Positions 1 to 7,205 of a stretch of 37,495 bases of DNA are shown here, one piece after another. The DNA lies in NCBI GenBank assembly GCA_934636425.1, contig CAKUAV010000011.1, forward strand, positions 1 to 37,495, given 5' to 3'. Numbering within the stretch: position 1 is the stretch's first letter; each line of letters begins with the position of its first letter. The position numbers and the translations under genes were made by a program. Below the pieces are notes generated by a model. The model was not told where the DNA came from. It made no database searches and saw nothing but the letters and a program-made list of their open reading frames with translations. The stretch comes from an uncultured Clostridia bacterium. GTDB taxonomy: Bacteria > Bacillota > Clostridia > Christensenellales > Aristaeellaceae.

Positions 1-76
1 AACTGGTAGGGGTGGCAGTGGCGGGGGAGCTTGCTCTCCCGTCCACCAGCTTGTCAAAAACTTTTTTGACAAGCTG
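1..76 (+). repeat. R1 dispersed repeat, copy A (left end outside window)
   Basis: This is the right-hand end of a repeat seen twice more, at 7003-7205 and, inverted, at 36016-36257. All three share a core reading roughly AACTGG, a GGCGG-rich stretch, GGGAGCTTG, then CCACCAGCTTGTCAAAA. Copy A ends in a perfect hairpin with 14-bp arms (47-60 and 63-76) and a 2-base centre; the arm sequence is CAGCTTGTCAAAAA. The hairpin lies just past the 3' end of the minus-strand histidine kinase gene. It has no separate T-run on that strand, so I do not call it a normal terminator. Confidence 0.6.
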
Positions 77-111
77 AAACCGCCGCGTAAGGCGACGGCT
101 TCGCTCCATGC

Positions 112-1368
112 TCACACCGGCAGCAGTATGTGAAAGCGCGAACCTGCGCCCGGGCGGGACTGCACCTCTATGCGCCCGCCGTGCGCCTGCACGATCATGC
201 GCGCGATGCTCAGCCCCAGGCCGTGGCCGTCCACCTCGCCGCCGCGCGCGTCCGGCGTTCTGTAAAAGCGGTCGAACACGCGGCGCAGATCCTCTCTGGC
301 GATGCCCACGCCGTTGTCCTCGACGGTAAGCCGCGCCCACGCGCCTTCCCGCACGCAGGACAATGCAATCGTGCCGTTGGGGGCTGTATACTTGAGCGCG
401 TTGTCCAGAAAGACGCGCAGCGCCTGCTTGATGGCGTTCTTGTCGCCGTGCACCAGCACGCTCTCCATGCTCTTTGTCTCGATGTGATGCTCGCCCGCGA
501 TCAGGCGCGTCTCGCGCAGCGTCTCGGCCGCCATTTCGCCCAGATCGAAATACTCCATCTCGTAGCGATGCGCGGCGTTTTCGTGCCGCGCGATGAACAG
601 CAGCTGCTCCACCAGCTCCTTCATGCCGCGGCTCTCGGCGCGTATGGCGGCGATGGCCTCGTCGCGCACCTCGGGATCGGCCTTGCCCCAGCGGTCGAGC
701 ATATCGGCGTAGCCCTGTATGACGGCGATGGGCGTGCGCAGCTCGTGCGACGCGTCGGAGACGAACTGCTTCTGGTTGTTGTAGGCCAGCTCGATGCGCG
801 TGAGCATCTCGTTGAGCACGTCGATCAGCTCGCGCAGCTCGTCCCGCGCGCCGTCGGCGGCGATGCGCTCGCTCAGCCGGCTGGCCGACATCCCCTTGGC
901 CGCCGTCACGATTTCGGAAATGGGCTGGAGCGCCTTGCGGCTGATCTGCCCCGCCCGCCGCCTCATTATGCGCAGCCGAACCAGCTCGACCGCCGTGAGC
1001 GTCAGTATCAGCGCGACATACATCACGGCATAGCTGCCCATGGACAAAACCACAGTCAGCGCGCCGCGCCGCCTCACCAGCACCAGCGCGCCGTCCGCCC
1101 TCTGGGGCAGCACGGAGGCCGCGACGCCGTCGTCCTCTATGCGCGTAAGGCCGGTGTCGCCGATCATGTAGCAGCCGGCCTGCCACTGGCTGCTTGCCAT
1201 GCGCAGGAGCGTACTCGAACAGACGCGGTTGGCGTAGATCACCGCCGTGAGCCAGTAGACGGCCGTGAACACCAGCAGCATCAGCGCCATTGTGCGCAGC
1301 AGATAGATCGAATACTGTCCGGCGATGCGCTCGCTCAGCGACCGCTTGCGCGCTTCCTCCTGCGGCAT
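112..1368 (-). CDS. Sensor histidine kinase of a two-component system
   Basis: A 418-residue membrane kinase that should autophosphorylate on His and pass the phosphate to the response regulator encoded just upstream. Two membrane segments (about residues 26-45 and 108-130) enclose a short extracytoplasmic sensor region. HAMP-like sequence covers about 140-195. The H-box SDASHELRTP has the phosphoacceptor at His208. The ATPase domain shows the N-box DNALKYT (322-328), G1 DNGVGI (351-356), F-box FDRFYR and G2 GHGLGL (381-386), so every catalytic motif is intact. The ATG follows the stop codon of the regulator gene directly, and its Shine-Dalgarno site GAGGAGG lies inside the last codons of that gene, which implies translational coupling. 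The signal sensed cannot be read from the sequence. Confidence 0.95.
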   Translation of the reverse strand: MPQEEARKRSLSERIAGQYSIYLLRTMALMLLVFTAVYWLTAVIYANRVCSSTLLRMASSQWQAGCYMIGDTGLTRIEDDGVAASVLPQRADGALVLVRRRGALTVVLSMGSYAVMYVALILTLTAVELVRLRIMRRRAGQISRKALQPISEIVTAAKGMSASRLSERIAADGARDELRELIDVLNEMLTRIELAYNNQKQFVSDASHELRTPIAVIQGYADMLDRWGKADPEVRDEAIAAIRAESRGMKELVEQLLFIARHENAAHRYEMEYFDLGEMAAETLRETRLIAGEHHIETKSMESVLVHGDKNAIKQALRVFLDNALKYTAPNGTIALSCVREGAWARLTVEDNGVGIAREDLRRVFDRFYRTPDARGGEVDGHGLGLSIARMIVQAHGGRIEVQSRPGAGSRFHILLPV

Positions 1369-2058
1369 TTAAGCCTCCTCCTCCAGCCTGAACAGATAGC
1401 CCACGCCGCGCACAGTGTGTATGAGCTTGACATGGAAGGGATCGTCCAGCTTGCAGCGCAGATAGCGTATGTACACGTCCACCACGTTGGTATCGCCGGC
1501 ATAGCTGTAGCCCCACACCTTGTCCAGCAGCTCGCTGCGGCTCACGGCCACGCCGCGGTTGAGCATCAGATATTCCAGCAGGTCAAATTCCTTCTTTGTG
1601 AGGGGAACGTTCTGGCCGTTCCAGCTCAGCTCGCGGCTGTCGCGCTCGAGCCTGAGCGGCCCCTCCTCCAGCACGCGCGCGCCGCCCTCACGCTCGGAGG
1701 AATGCCGCTTGAGCGCCACGCGTATGCGCGCCAGCAGCTCCTCTATGGCGAAGGGCTTGGTCATATAGTCGTCCGCGCCCATGTCCAGCCCCATGACCTT
1801 GTCGGACACGTCGTCCTTGGCGGTGAGCATGATGATGGGCACGTCGTCATGCTGGCGTATGCGGCGGCACACCTCTATGCCGCTCAGCTCGGGCAGCATC
1901 AGATCCAGCAGTATCAGATCACTGTCCCAGGCCGCGTGCTGCTCTATGGCGCTGCGCCCGTCGTGCGATACGCGCACATCGTAGCCCTCGTGCGTCAGTT
2001 CGAGCTGAAGATAGCGCGCCAGCTTCTTCTCGTCCTCAACAATCAGTATCTTCTGCAT
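1369..2058 (-). CDS. OmpR/PhoB-family response regulator
   Basis: A 229-residue DNA-binding response regulator. The receiver domain (1-115) has the acidic pair E8/D9, the phosphoacceptor Asp52 in LLDLMLP, Thr79 and Lys101 in the TKPF motif. A winged-helix DNA-binding domain fills about 130-226 and ends in the typical RGVGYLF hairpin. It is the partner of the kinase that starts at the very next base. The upstream DUF4342 gene ends 32 nt before its ATG, so all three are probably on one transcript. The start has only a weak ribosome-binding site, again pointing to coupling. Target genes are unknown; the neighbouring DUF4342 genes are natural candidates. Confidence 0.95.
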   Translation of the reverse strand: MQKILIVEDEKKLARYLQLELTHEGYDVRVSHDGRSAIEQHAAWDSDLILLDLMLPELSGIEVCRRIRQHDDVPIIMLTAKDDVSDKVMGLDMGADDYMTKPFAIEELLARIRVALKRHSSEREGGARVLEEGPLRLERDSRELSWNGQNVPLTKKEFDLLEYLMLNRGVAVSRSELLDKVWGYSYAGDTNVVDVYIRYLRCKLDDPFHVKLIHTVRGVGYLFRLEEEA

Positions 2059-2090
2059 TTCTCACGACGCTTTCGCGCCCGCACCTCGCC

Positions 2091-2579
2091 TCATTCGATC
2101 GTAATGGTGTGATAGCCGTCCTGATCGTCCTTCTTTTCCTCGTCCGTCTCCGCTGCCGGCGCGGGCTGCGGCGCTTCGGCCTCGGCCTTCTTGAGCGCTT
2201 CGGGCAGGCGCACGCGCACATGGCAGCCCAGTATCAGCGCCAGCACAGCCGCCGCGATGATCAGCTTCCAGCCCAGTATCAGCGCCAGAATCATGAACAG
2301 CGCCGAGAGATTGATCAGCGTCTCGCCCTTGCGCTCGACGATCACGCGCGTCTCGCAGCCCGCGCGCCACCACTTGCTCAGGAAATCCTCGGCCTTGCCG
2401 CGGTTCGCGCTGGAAAAGAGACCGTCGCGGTTGAGCTTTCCGCTCTTTTCCAGCTCCACCAGCGCGCGGGCGATGTCGCCGTCATACTTTTCGAGCAGCG
2501 CCACCGCTTCCTCATAGCCCACGCCGGTCTTTGAGCGCAGCGTTTCAATATCGTCCAGCGTATATTTCTTTTCGTCCAT
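2091..2579 (-). CDS. UBA-like/DUF4342 domain small membrane protein
   Basis: A 162-residue protein. Residues about 7-45 look like a UBA/EF-Ts-type three-helix fold (SKTGVGYEEAVALLEKYDGDI is split here as SKTGVGYEEA and VALLEKYDGDI), followed by a DUF4342-type segment with a hydrophobic stretch near 93-120 and a charged Glu/Asp-rich tail. The family has no firm biochemical role that I know of. The ATG has a strong site (AGGAGG) nine bases upstream. It sits 32 nt before the response regulator gene in the same direction and follows a second, diverged protein of the same design, so it may be made with, or act in, the same signalling pathway. Confidence 0.8.
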   Translation of the reverse strand: MDEKKYTLDDIETLRSKTGVGYEEAVALLEKYDGDIARALVELEKSGKLNRDGLFSSANRGKAEDFLSKWWRAGCETRVIVERKGETLINLSALFMILALILGWKLIIAAAVLALILGCHVRVRLPEALKKAEAEAPQPAPAAETDEEKKDDQDGYHTITIE

Positions 2580-2793
2580 GGTGTTTGTCCTCCTGTCAGG
2601 TCTGTCCCGCCGCTTTATATGATATGTTCGCAGCGCGCATTAAACGTTAAAGGCCGAACGCGCCGCCTTCGCCCTTCTCCGTTCAGAAGGCGCCCTGAAA
2701 GCCTTCGTTTCGGATGAGAATCGACGAGCCTGCGCGCAGTCGGCCAGATTGCGCTTTTCGCTGTTCAATGCGCGCCCGGGGATGCAAAAATCA

Positions 2794-3204
2794 TCACGCC
2801 ATGTCCGGGCAGTCGCCTTCGCCCGCGCCGTCCTGGCGCACGCTGAAGCGATAGCCCGCCGCCATCGCGCCCAGCGCCGCCGCCGCGGAAAAGGGCGCGG
2901 TCACAGCGGCCGCGGCCACGGCCGGCCACAGGGGCGCGCTGAACACAATCCGGCCCTCGCGGCTGCTCAGCGTCAGCCGGCGCGCCGATGCGCGCTTCCA
3001 CGCGCGGCGAATCGCCTCGCGGCGCTCCTCGGCCGGATCGCGCACGGCAATCGGCTCGATGTAGAGCCGCGTCCGCCCGAAATGCTCGGTCAGTACGCGC
3101 TCGGGTCTGCCGCCGTATCGGCGCAGAAGCTCAATCGCCTTCGTCCGGCTCACATTGCCCAGTCTGCACACGCGTTCAATATCCTTAAGCTGATAATTAA
3201 ACAT
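2794..3204 (-). CDS. Diverged UBA-like/DUF4342 paralogue
   Basis: A 136-residue basic protein with the same plan as the gene at 2091-2579: an N-terminal helical domain (LGNVSRTKAIELLRRYGG, about 15-32, matches the helix pattern TGVGYEEAVALLEKYDG of its neighbour), then a hydrophobic Ala-rich segment around 90-120. The start is fixed by GGAGG five bases upstream of the ATG. It lies about 214 nt upstream of the next gene, so it may have its own transcript or share that of the two-component operon. I assign it to this family by pattern, not by a strong signature, and propose no function. Confidence 0.65.
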   Translation of the reverse strand: MFNYQLKDIERVCRLGNVSRTKAIELLRRYGGRPERVLTEHFGRTRLYIEPIAVRDPAEERREAIRRAWKRASARRLTLSSREGRIVFSAPLWPAVAAAAVTAPFSAAAALGAMAAGYRFSVRQDGAGEGDCPDMA

Positions 3205-3416
3205 TTTATCCTCCGCGCGAAAAAAACGCGCTCTCGTCCTCTGCTTCGCCGTTTCTATTCGGCTTCATTCTTATTATATCAGCCGCGCGCGCCGCCTGCT
3301 TGAGAGCGGTCTGATGAGCGCATGAGAATTTCATGAGAAAAGCGGCTGTTTTTTCCATGCGTAAATCCCGCGCGGCGGGTCAAACTAGGTGCGGACTCAC
3401 AAGGAGGTGAAGCAAA

Positions 3417-3617
3417 ATGGCAAGCAAGAGTCGGATCAACGTTCCCGAGGCCGGCGCGGCGCTGGACAACATGAAGTATGAAGTCGCGCGCGAGCTGGGC
3501 GTCAATCTCAAGCAGGGCTACAACGGCGACCTGACCGCCCGTGAAAACGGCTACGTCGGCGGCTACATGGTCAAGAAGATGATCGAGGATTACGAGCGTC
3601 AGTCCGCGAAGAACTGA
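3417..3617 (+). CDS. Alpha/beta-type small acid-soluble spore protein
   Basis: A 66-residue spore DNA-coating protein. Such proteins bind DNA in the forespore, protect it from UV and heat, and are broken down by the GPR protease on germination. The family's two signature regions are present: LDNMKYEVARELGV, which holds the GPR cleavage region, and the C-terminal NGDLTARENGYVGGYMVKKMIE segment (seen as NGDLTAREN and GGYMVKKMIE). The ATG has a near-perfect Shine-Dalgarno site, AAGGAGGTGA at 3401-3410. A second copy follows 109 nt downstream. It should be expressed in the forespore from a SigG promoter. Confidence 0.95.
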   Translation: MASKSRINVPEAGAALDNMKYEVARELGVNLKQGYNGDLTARENGYVGGYMVKKMIEDYERQSAKN

Positions 3618-3698
3618 CCGCTCGTCTCCCGCTTCAACGGGACTGTCTCAAAGAGGGGTTTTCGCCCCGCGCTTTGAAGCAGACCCGCCGCTCAATAT

Positions 3699-3705
3699 CA
3701 TATTA
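3699..3705 (+). promoter_or_regulatory. Possible SigG -10 element for second spore protein gene
   Basis: CATATTA matches the forespore SigG -10 consensus (CATWHTA) and lies 21 bases upstream of the start of the second SASP gene. I could not find an equally good -35 at the expected distance. Upstream of the first SASP gene the nearest match is CAAACTA. Confidence 0.35.
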
Positions 3706-3726
3706 TTTCCGAGGAGGAACCAGACC

Positions 3727-3957
3727 ATGCCTTCCAACAGCAACAACAATCAGATCAATATCCCCGAATCCAGAAACGCCATGTACAGCTTCAAGCACGA
3801 AGTGGCGAACGAGCTGGGCGTCAACCTCAAGCAGGGCTACAACGGCGATTTGACCTCCCGCGACGCCGGCTCCATCGGCGGCATGATGGTCAAGAAGATG
3901 ATCGAGGCGCAGGAACAGCAGATGGCCGGCGGCGCGTCCCGCTCCATGAACCGCTGA
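3727..3957 (+). CDS. Alpha/beta-type small acid-soluble spore protein (second copy)
   Basis: A 76-residue paralogue of the preceding gene. It keeps the same core (MYSFKHEVANELGVNLKQGY, NGDLTSRD, GGMMVKKMIEAQ) but has an Asn/Ser-rich N-terminus and a longer Gln/Met/Arg tail. The family role is forespore DNA protection and an amino-acid store for germination. GAGGAGG lies eight bases before the ATG, and a strong terminator follows at 3976-4007. Tandem SASP copies are common in spore formers and allow high dosage late in sporulation. Confidence 0.95.
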   Translation: MPSNSNNNQINIPESRNAMYSFKHEVANELGVNLKQGYNGDLTSRDAGSIGGMMVKKMIEAQEQQMAGGASRSMNR

Positions 3958-3975
3958 TCAGAGCACGCCTCCACG

Positions 3976-4007
3976 CCGGCGTCCCTTTTTCGGGACGTCG
4001 GTTTTTT
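3976..4007 (+). terminator. Rho-independent terminator after SASP genes
   Basis: CCGGCGTCCC pairs with GGGACGTCGG (10 bp, one G-U) around a loop of six bases and is followed by six T. Confidence 0.85.
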
Positions 4008-4008
4008 G

Positions 4009-4497
4009 TCAGCCGCCCGTCTCGTCGCTGCCTACGGGCGCCATGCTCGCCTCGGCGTAGGGCACGAACTCGCCCTTGTCGTTGTAATAGCCGTCGGCGG
4101 TGTAGTTGCCGTTGTACAGATCGTCGGTCATGCCCATGCTGGGGTTCGTGCGGTTGCTGTAGTCGTAGCCGCCGCCGTACTCGCCGCCGGTCACAGCGCC
4201 CAGAAACCAGCTCTTCACATCGTCGACCAGCCACGGATTGTGGAAATACTGATACGCCTCAAACGTGGTCATAAACAGCGCCAGAGCAAGCGCGATCAGG
4301 CTCACCGCCGCGCCCACTCGGAATTTTTTCTGATAGCGCCGGGTGATCGTGCCGAACACCTTCACCACGCCCGCGCTGGCCAGTATAACGCCCAGAAAGG
4401 GCACCCAGCACAGCAGGCAGGCGAACACGCTCGTGCGCACGCCCGCGCTTATGCGCCGCTTTTCCTCTCGCTCCTGTCCTCTTGTATATTCGCTCAT
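4009..4497 (-). CDS. Small membrane protein of unknown function
   Basis: A 162-residue protein with a charged N-terminus (about 1-15) and two hydrophobic segments (about 20-45 and 58-80) joined by a basic loop. A hydrophilic C-terminal half is rich in Gly, Tyr and Asn. The first membrane part resembles the short two-helix DUF4190-type proteins, but I am not certain of the family. The ATG at 4497 was chosen over upstream in-frame starts because AGGAG lies eight bases before it. It runs convergent to the spore protein genes and divergent from the Mrp gene. Confidence 0.7.
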   Translation of the reverse strand: MSEYTRGQEREEKRRISAGVRTSVFACLLCWVPFLGVILASAGVVKVFGTITRRYQKKFRVGAAVSLIALALALFMTTFEAYQYFHNPWLVDDVKSWFLGAVTGGEYGGGYDYSNRTNPSMGMTDDLYNGNYTADGYYNDKGEFVPYAEASMAPVGSDETGG

Positions 4498-4641
4498 ATC
4501 ATACGCTCCTTTATGAAAAAAGACGCTCAAACGCCCGCCTTTGTTCCGCTTTTCTTCCATTATATCAGCCGCCCGGACGGCTGACAAGCCAAAAGTCTGC
4601 TTTTGGACCGACTTTCGCACAATTCTGTCACGCCATTGCGG

Positions 4642-4670
4642 TTGACAGAACGCGAAAAGTGGTATATTAT
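4642..4670 (+). promoter_or_regulatory. SigA-type promoter of the Mrp gene
   Basis: TTGACA (4642-4647), a 17-base spacer and TATTAT (4665-4670), about 30 bases upstream of the chosen start. Confidence 0.75.
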
Positions 4671-4701
4671 GACTGGAGAAAACCCAATGGAGGATATTGC
4701 C

Positions 4702-5529
4702 ATGTCTGAAGAATGCACGCACAACTGTGAAACCTGCGGCGAAAACTGTCCCAGCAGGGGCGCTTCTCCCGAGAGTTTCCTCGAACCCGCCAATAAGCAC
4801 AGCCACATCAAGAAGGTCATCGGCGTCGTCAGCGGCAAGGGCGGCGTCGGCAAGTCGATGGTCACCTCGATGCTGGCCGTGAACACGCGCCGCCGCGGCT
4901 TCAACACCGCCATACTGGACGCCGACATCACCGGCCCGTCCATACCGCAGGCGTTCGGCCTGCACGGCCTGGCCGAGGGCAACGAGGACGGCATACTGCC
5001 CGTCGTGACCAAATCCGGCATTAAGACCATGTCGCTCAACCTGCTGCTCGAAAACGAGACCGACCCCGTCGTCTGGCGCGGCCCGGTCATCGCGGGCACC
5101 GTCAAGCAGTTCTGGACGGACGTGTGCTGGGGCGACGTCGACTTTATGTACGTCGATATGCCTCCCGGAACCGGCGACGTGCCGCTGACCGTGTTCCAGT
5201 CCCTGCCGCTGGACGGCATCGTGATCGTCGCCTCGCCTCAGGAGCTGGTGGGCATGATCGTCTCCAAGGCCGTGCGCATGGCGCAGATGATGAACATCCC
5301 CGTGCTCGCGCTGGTGGAGAACATGAGCTTCATCACCTGCCCCGACTGCGGCAAGGTCATCAATGTCTTCGGCGAAAGCCATGCCGTCGACATCGCTTCC
5401 GAATTCGGCATTCCGCGCGTCGCCCGCCTGCCGCTCGATCCCACCCTCGCCCGCCTGTGCGATCAGGGCGACGTCGAGAGCTATGAGGGCGGCTGGCTGG
5501 ACGAGCTGACCGACGAGCTGACCAAATAA
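4702..5529 (+). CDS. mrp: Mrp/NBP35-family P-loop ATPase, Fe-S cluster carrier
   Basis: A 275-residue cytosolic ATPase of the Mrp/ApbC/NBP35 family, which holds an Fe-S cluster and hands it to apo-proteins. The N-terminus carries four cysteines (C5, C9, C12, C16), as in NBP35-like members, where they bind a cluster. The deviant Walker A GKGGVGKS is at 45-52, the switch-like DADITGPS at 73-80 and the Walker B region YVDMPPGTGD at 150-159. The bridging CxxC of the dimer interface is C213/C216 (ITCPDCGK). The start at 4702 was preferred to upstream ATGs because GGAGG lies eight bases before it and because it puts the Cys cluster at the very N-terminus. It has its own promoter and terminator, so it is probably a single-gene unit. 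Confidence 0.93.
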   Translation: MSEECTHNCETCGENCPSRGASPESFLEPANKHSHIKKVIGVVSGKGGVGKSMVTSMLAVNTRRRGFNTAILDADITGPSIPQAFGLHGLAEGNEDGILPVVTKSGIKTMSLNLLLENETDPVVWRGPVIAGTVKQFWTDVCWGDVDFMYVDMPPGTGDVPLTVFQSLPLDGIVIVASPQELVGMIVSKAVRMAQMMNIPVLALVENMSFITCPDCGKVINVFGESHAVDIASEFGIPRVARLPLDPTLARLCDQGDVESYEGGWLDELTDELTK

Positions 5530-5544
5530 TCATCTTCCGCCTTT

Positions 5545-5580
5545 ATCCCGCAGCGTTTTAAGCGCCGCGGGATTTTTTGT
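5545..5580 (+). terminator. Terminator of the Mrp gene
   Basis: ATCCCGCAGCG pairs with CGCCGCGGGAT (10 pairs with one A-C mismatch) and is followed by TTTTTTGT. Confidence 0.8.
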
Positions 5581-5612
5581 TCATCGCAAAATCTGCGCGC
5601 GTTCAAGTCCAC

Positions 5613-5715
5613 GAGCGCCGGTCCATATCACGCCTTTGCCGTGAGAATACGGACAAACCTTCCTGCGCGCCTTTTCGCCCCCACAGCCTTTCGCGGAGAG
5701 GGATTCTTTTTGCGC
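5613..5715 (-). repeat. R2 dispersed repeat, copy a
   Basis: These 103 bases match the reverse complement of 6801-6905 at roughly three of four positions by eye, including GAGCGC, GGTCCAT, GCCTTTGCCG and TTTTTGCGC in the same order and spacing. It fills most of the 371-base gap between the Mrp gene and the binding-protein gene. The reading frames here are short, lack ribosome-binding sites and are not believable genes. Confidence 0.6.
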
Positions 5716-5816
5716 ATTGCGGTCGCCACACAGTACGAATCTGCATATTTGGTATATAAATTCACGTTTCGCCGCAAATTATACAGTATTTTAATAATTC
5801 GACGCATAAAAATTTA

Positions 5817-5845
5817 TTGACAAGGCCGTTTGAGTGTGGTATCCT
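5817..5845 (+). promoter_or_regulatory. SigA-type promoter of the binding-protein gene
   Basis: TTGACA (5817-5822), a 17-base spacer and TATCCT (5840-5845), about 55 bases upstream of the start. Confidence 0.7.
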
Positions 5846-5900
5846 ACTAACCAATAAAGCGGCGGCGCAAACCGCGCGTGCAGAAAGGAATGACCCCGTC

Positions 5901-6752
5901 ATGAAAAAACTGTTTTCCCTGCTTCTCGTCTTCTCGCTGATATTCGCCCTGGCCGCCTGTTCCAGCACCCCGGCCGCCGCACCGACCGACGCGCCCACTG
6001 ACGCGCCGACCGAAGCCCCCACCGATGAGCCCACCGCCGAGCCGACCGCCGAAGGCAGCGACACTGCCGCCAAGACCAAGCTGGTCGTCGGCACAAGCGC
6101 GGATTTCCCGCCCTATGAATACTATGACGGCGACAAGATCGTCGGCGTCGAAGTGGAAATGATGGAAAAGATCGCCGAGAAGCTGGGCATGGAGTTCGAG
6201 CTGGTCGATATGTCGTTCGACTCGATCATCGCGGCCGTGACCAGCGGCAAGGTTGACATCGGCATGTCGGGCTTCACCGTCACCGAGGAGCGCAAGCAGA
6301 ACGTCAACTTCTCCGTCAGCTACATCAAGGCCAAGCAGTCGATCGTCGTGCCGGAGGGCTCGCCCATTGCGACGGTTGACGATCTCTACACCGAGGGCGC
6401 GACCTACGCCGTGGGCGTTCAGAACAGCACCACCGGCGATCTCTACATCACCGAGGACGTTGAAACGAAGGGCCTGAAGCTGGATATACAGCGCTTCACC
6501 AAGTATCCGGACATCATCGCCGCGCTGAAGGCCGGCAAGCTCGAGTGCGCCATCATAGACGATCAGGTCGCCAAGGCGTTCGTTCAGGAGAACCCCGAGC
6601 TGAAGCTGCTCGACACCGCCTATGCCGACGAGGACTACGCGCTGTGCATGTCCAAGGAAAACACCGAGCTGCTCGAGAAGATCGACAAGGCGCTCGAAGA
6701 GATGATTTCCGACGGCGCCATGCAGGAGATCATCGACAAGTACATCAAATAA
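5901..6752 (+). CDS. ABC transporter amino-acid-binding lipoprotein (orphan)
   Basis: A 283-residue periplasmic-binding-protein type 2 (SBP_bac_3 family) lipoprotein that should bind a polar amino acid outside the membrane. A signal peptide ends in the lipobox LAAC, with Cys20 as the lipidated residue. A Pro/Thr/Ala/Glu-rich linker of about 30 residues (24-52) tethers the binding domain. That domain opens with KLVVGTSADFPPYEY and includes GVEVEMMEKIAEKLG and DIGMSGFTVTEERK, all typical of the glutamine/arginine/cystine-binding group. The start is the ATG just before MKKLFSLLL, since earlier in-frame ATGs would spoil the signal peptide. No permease or ATPase gene adjoins it, and a strong terminator follows, so it must use membrane partners encoded elsewhere. 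Confidence 0.92.
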   Translation: MKKLFSLLLVFSLIFALAACSSTPAAAPTDAPTDAPTEAPTDEPTAEPTAEGSDTAAKTKLVVGTSADFPPYEYYDGDKIVGVEVEMMEKIAEKLGMEFELVDMSFDSIIAAVTSGKVDIGMSGFTVTEERKQNVNFSVSYIKAKQSIVVPEGSPIATVDDLYTEGATYAVGVQNSTTGDLYITEDVETKGLKLDIQRFTKYPDIIAALKAGKLECAIIDDQVAKAFVQENPELKLLDTAYADEDYALCMSKENTELLEKIDKALEEMISDGAMQEIIDKYIK

Positions 6753-6762
6753 CCCCCTCCAC

Positions 6763-6799
6763 GCGGCGCGCCGTGATTCGTCATGGCGCGCCGCTTTTT
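6763..6799 (+). terminator. Terminator of the binding-protein gene
   Basis: A perfect 10-bp stem, GCGGCGCGCC with GGCGCGCCGC, and a run of five T. Confidence 0.85.
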
Positions 6800-6800
6800 C

Positions 6801-6930
6801 GCGCAAAAACCGGCTCTTCGCAGAACGCCCGGATGAACGGCAAAGCAGCGCGGCGAACCGTTCGTCCGCCTTCTCGCGGCAAAGGCATGAAATGGACCTG
6901 CGCTCTCCTTCCGGATTTCCGCAATGAATC
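6801..6930 (+). repeat. R2 dispersed repeat, copy b
   Basis: Reverse-complement match of 5613-5715 over about 100 bases, extended by GATTTCCGCAATGAATC (6914-6930). That 17-mer recurs exactly, inverted, at 18811-18827 and with three changes at 20921-20937. The copy lies in the 595-base gap between the binding-protein gene and ackA. Confidence 0.6.
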
Positions 6931-7002
6931 CAAATCCGGTTCATCACGGAGTATTGGGGAGAATGCAAATCCATAGCAGCAGCTTACACGGCTTCGCCAT
7001 GA

Positions 7003-7205
7003 GAGACTGTCGAAAAAACCTTTGAAGCGTTCGAAAGGGGCGAACCCTCTCGAATTTTCAAACGTATCCAGCGTGTATGAGGAGGCAGGACGAGTTTTTG
7101 CGGCGAAAGTCCCCAGTTCCAGAGCAAAAACTGGAGAGGGCGGCATTCGGCGGGGAGCTTGCATCCCCGTTCACCGGCTCCTTAAGACCTTTTTTGACAA
7201 GTTGA
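7003..7205 (+). repeat. R1 dispersed repeat, copy B, with flanking 13-base direct repeats
   Basis: The copy runs from GACTGTCGAAAAAA to TTTTTTGACAAGTTG. These ends are imperfect inverted repeats of each other. It aligns with the reverse complement of 36016-36257 at both ends (CTGTCGAAAAA near the left; GCAAAAACTGG, GGCGG and GGGAGCTTGC-like sequence near the right) and with 1-76 at the right. The 13-mer GGCTTCGCCATGA occurs exactly at 6990-7002 and 7207-7219, on either side. The short open frame inside (7022-7219) has no ribosome-binding site, and I do not call it a gene. Confidence 0.6.

Noticed and set aside
47..76. Perfect hairpin considered as terminator of the histidine kinase gene
   Set aside because: The T-rich part lies inside the stem and no T-run follows on the minus strand. 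It is better explained as the end of R1 copy A.
130..2112. A 660-codon plus-strand open frame at the left edge
   Set aside because: It is antisense to the histidine kinase and response regulator, whose motifs are unmistakable.
5988..6050. Short repeated ACC/GCC units resembling a tandem repeat or array
   Set aside because: They encode the Pro/Thr/Ala/Glu linker of the lipoprotein. A similar linker is encoded at about 14289-14343 in the L,D-transpeptidase.
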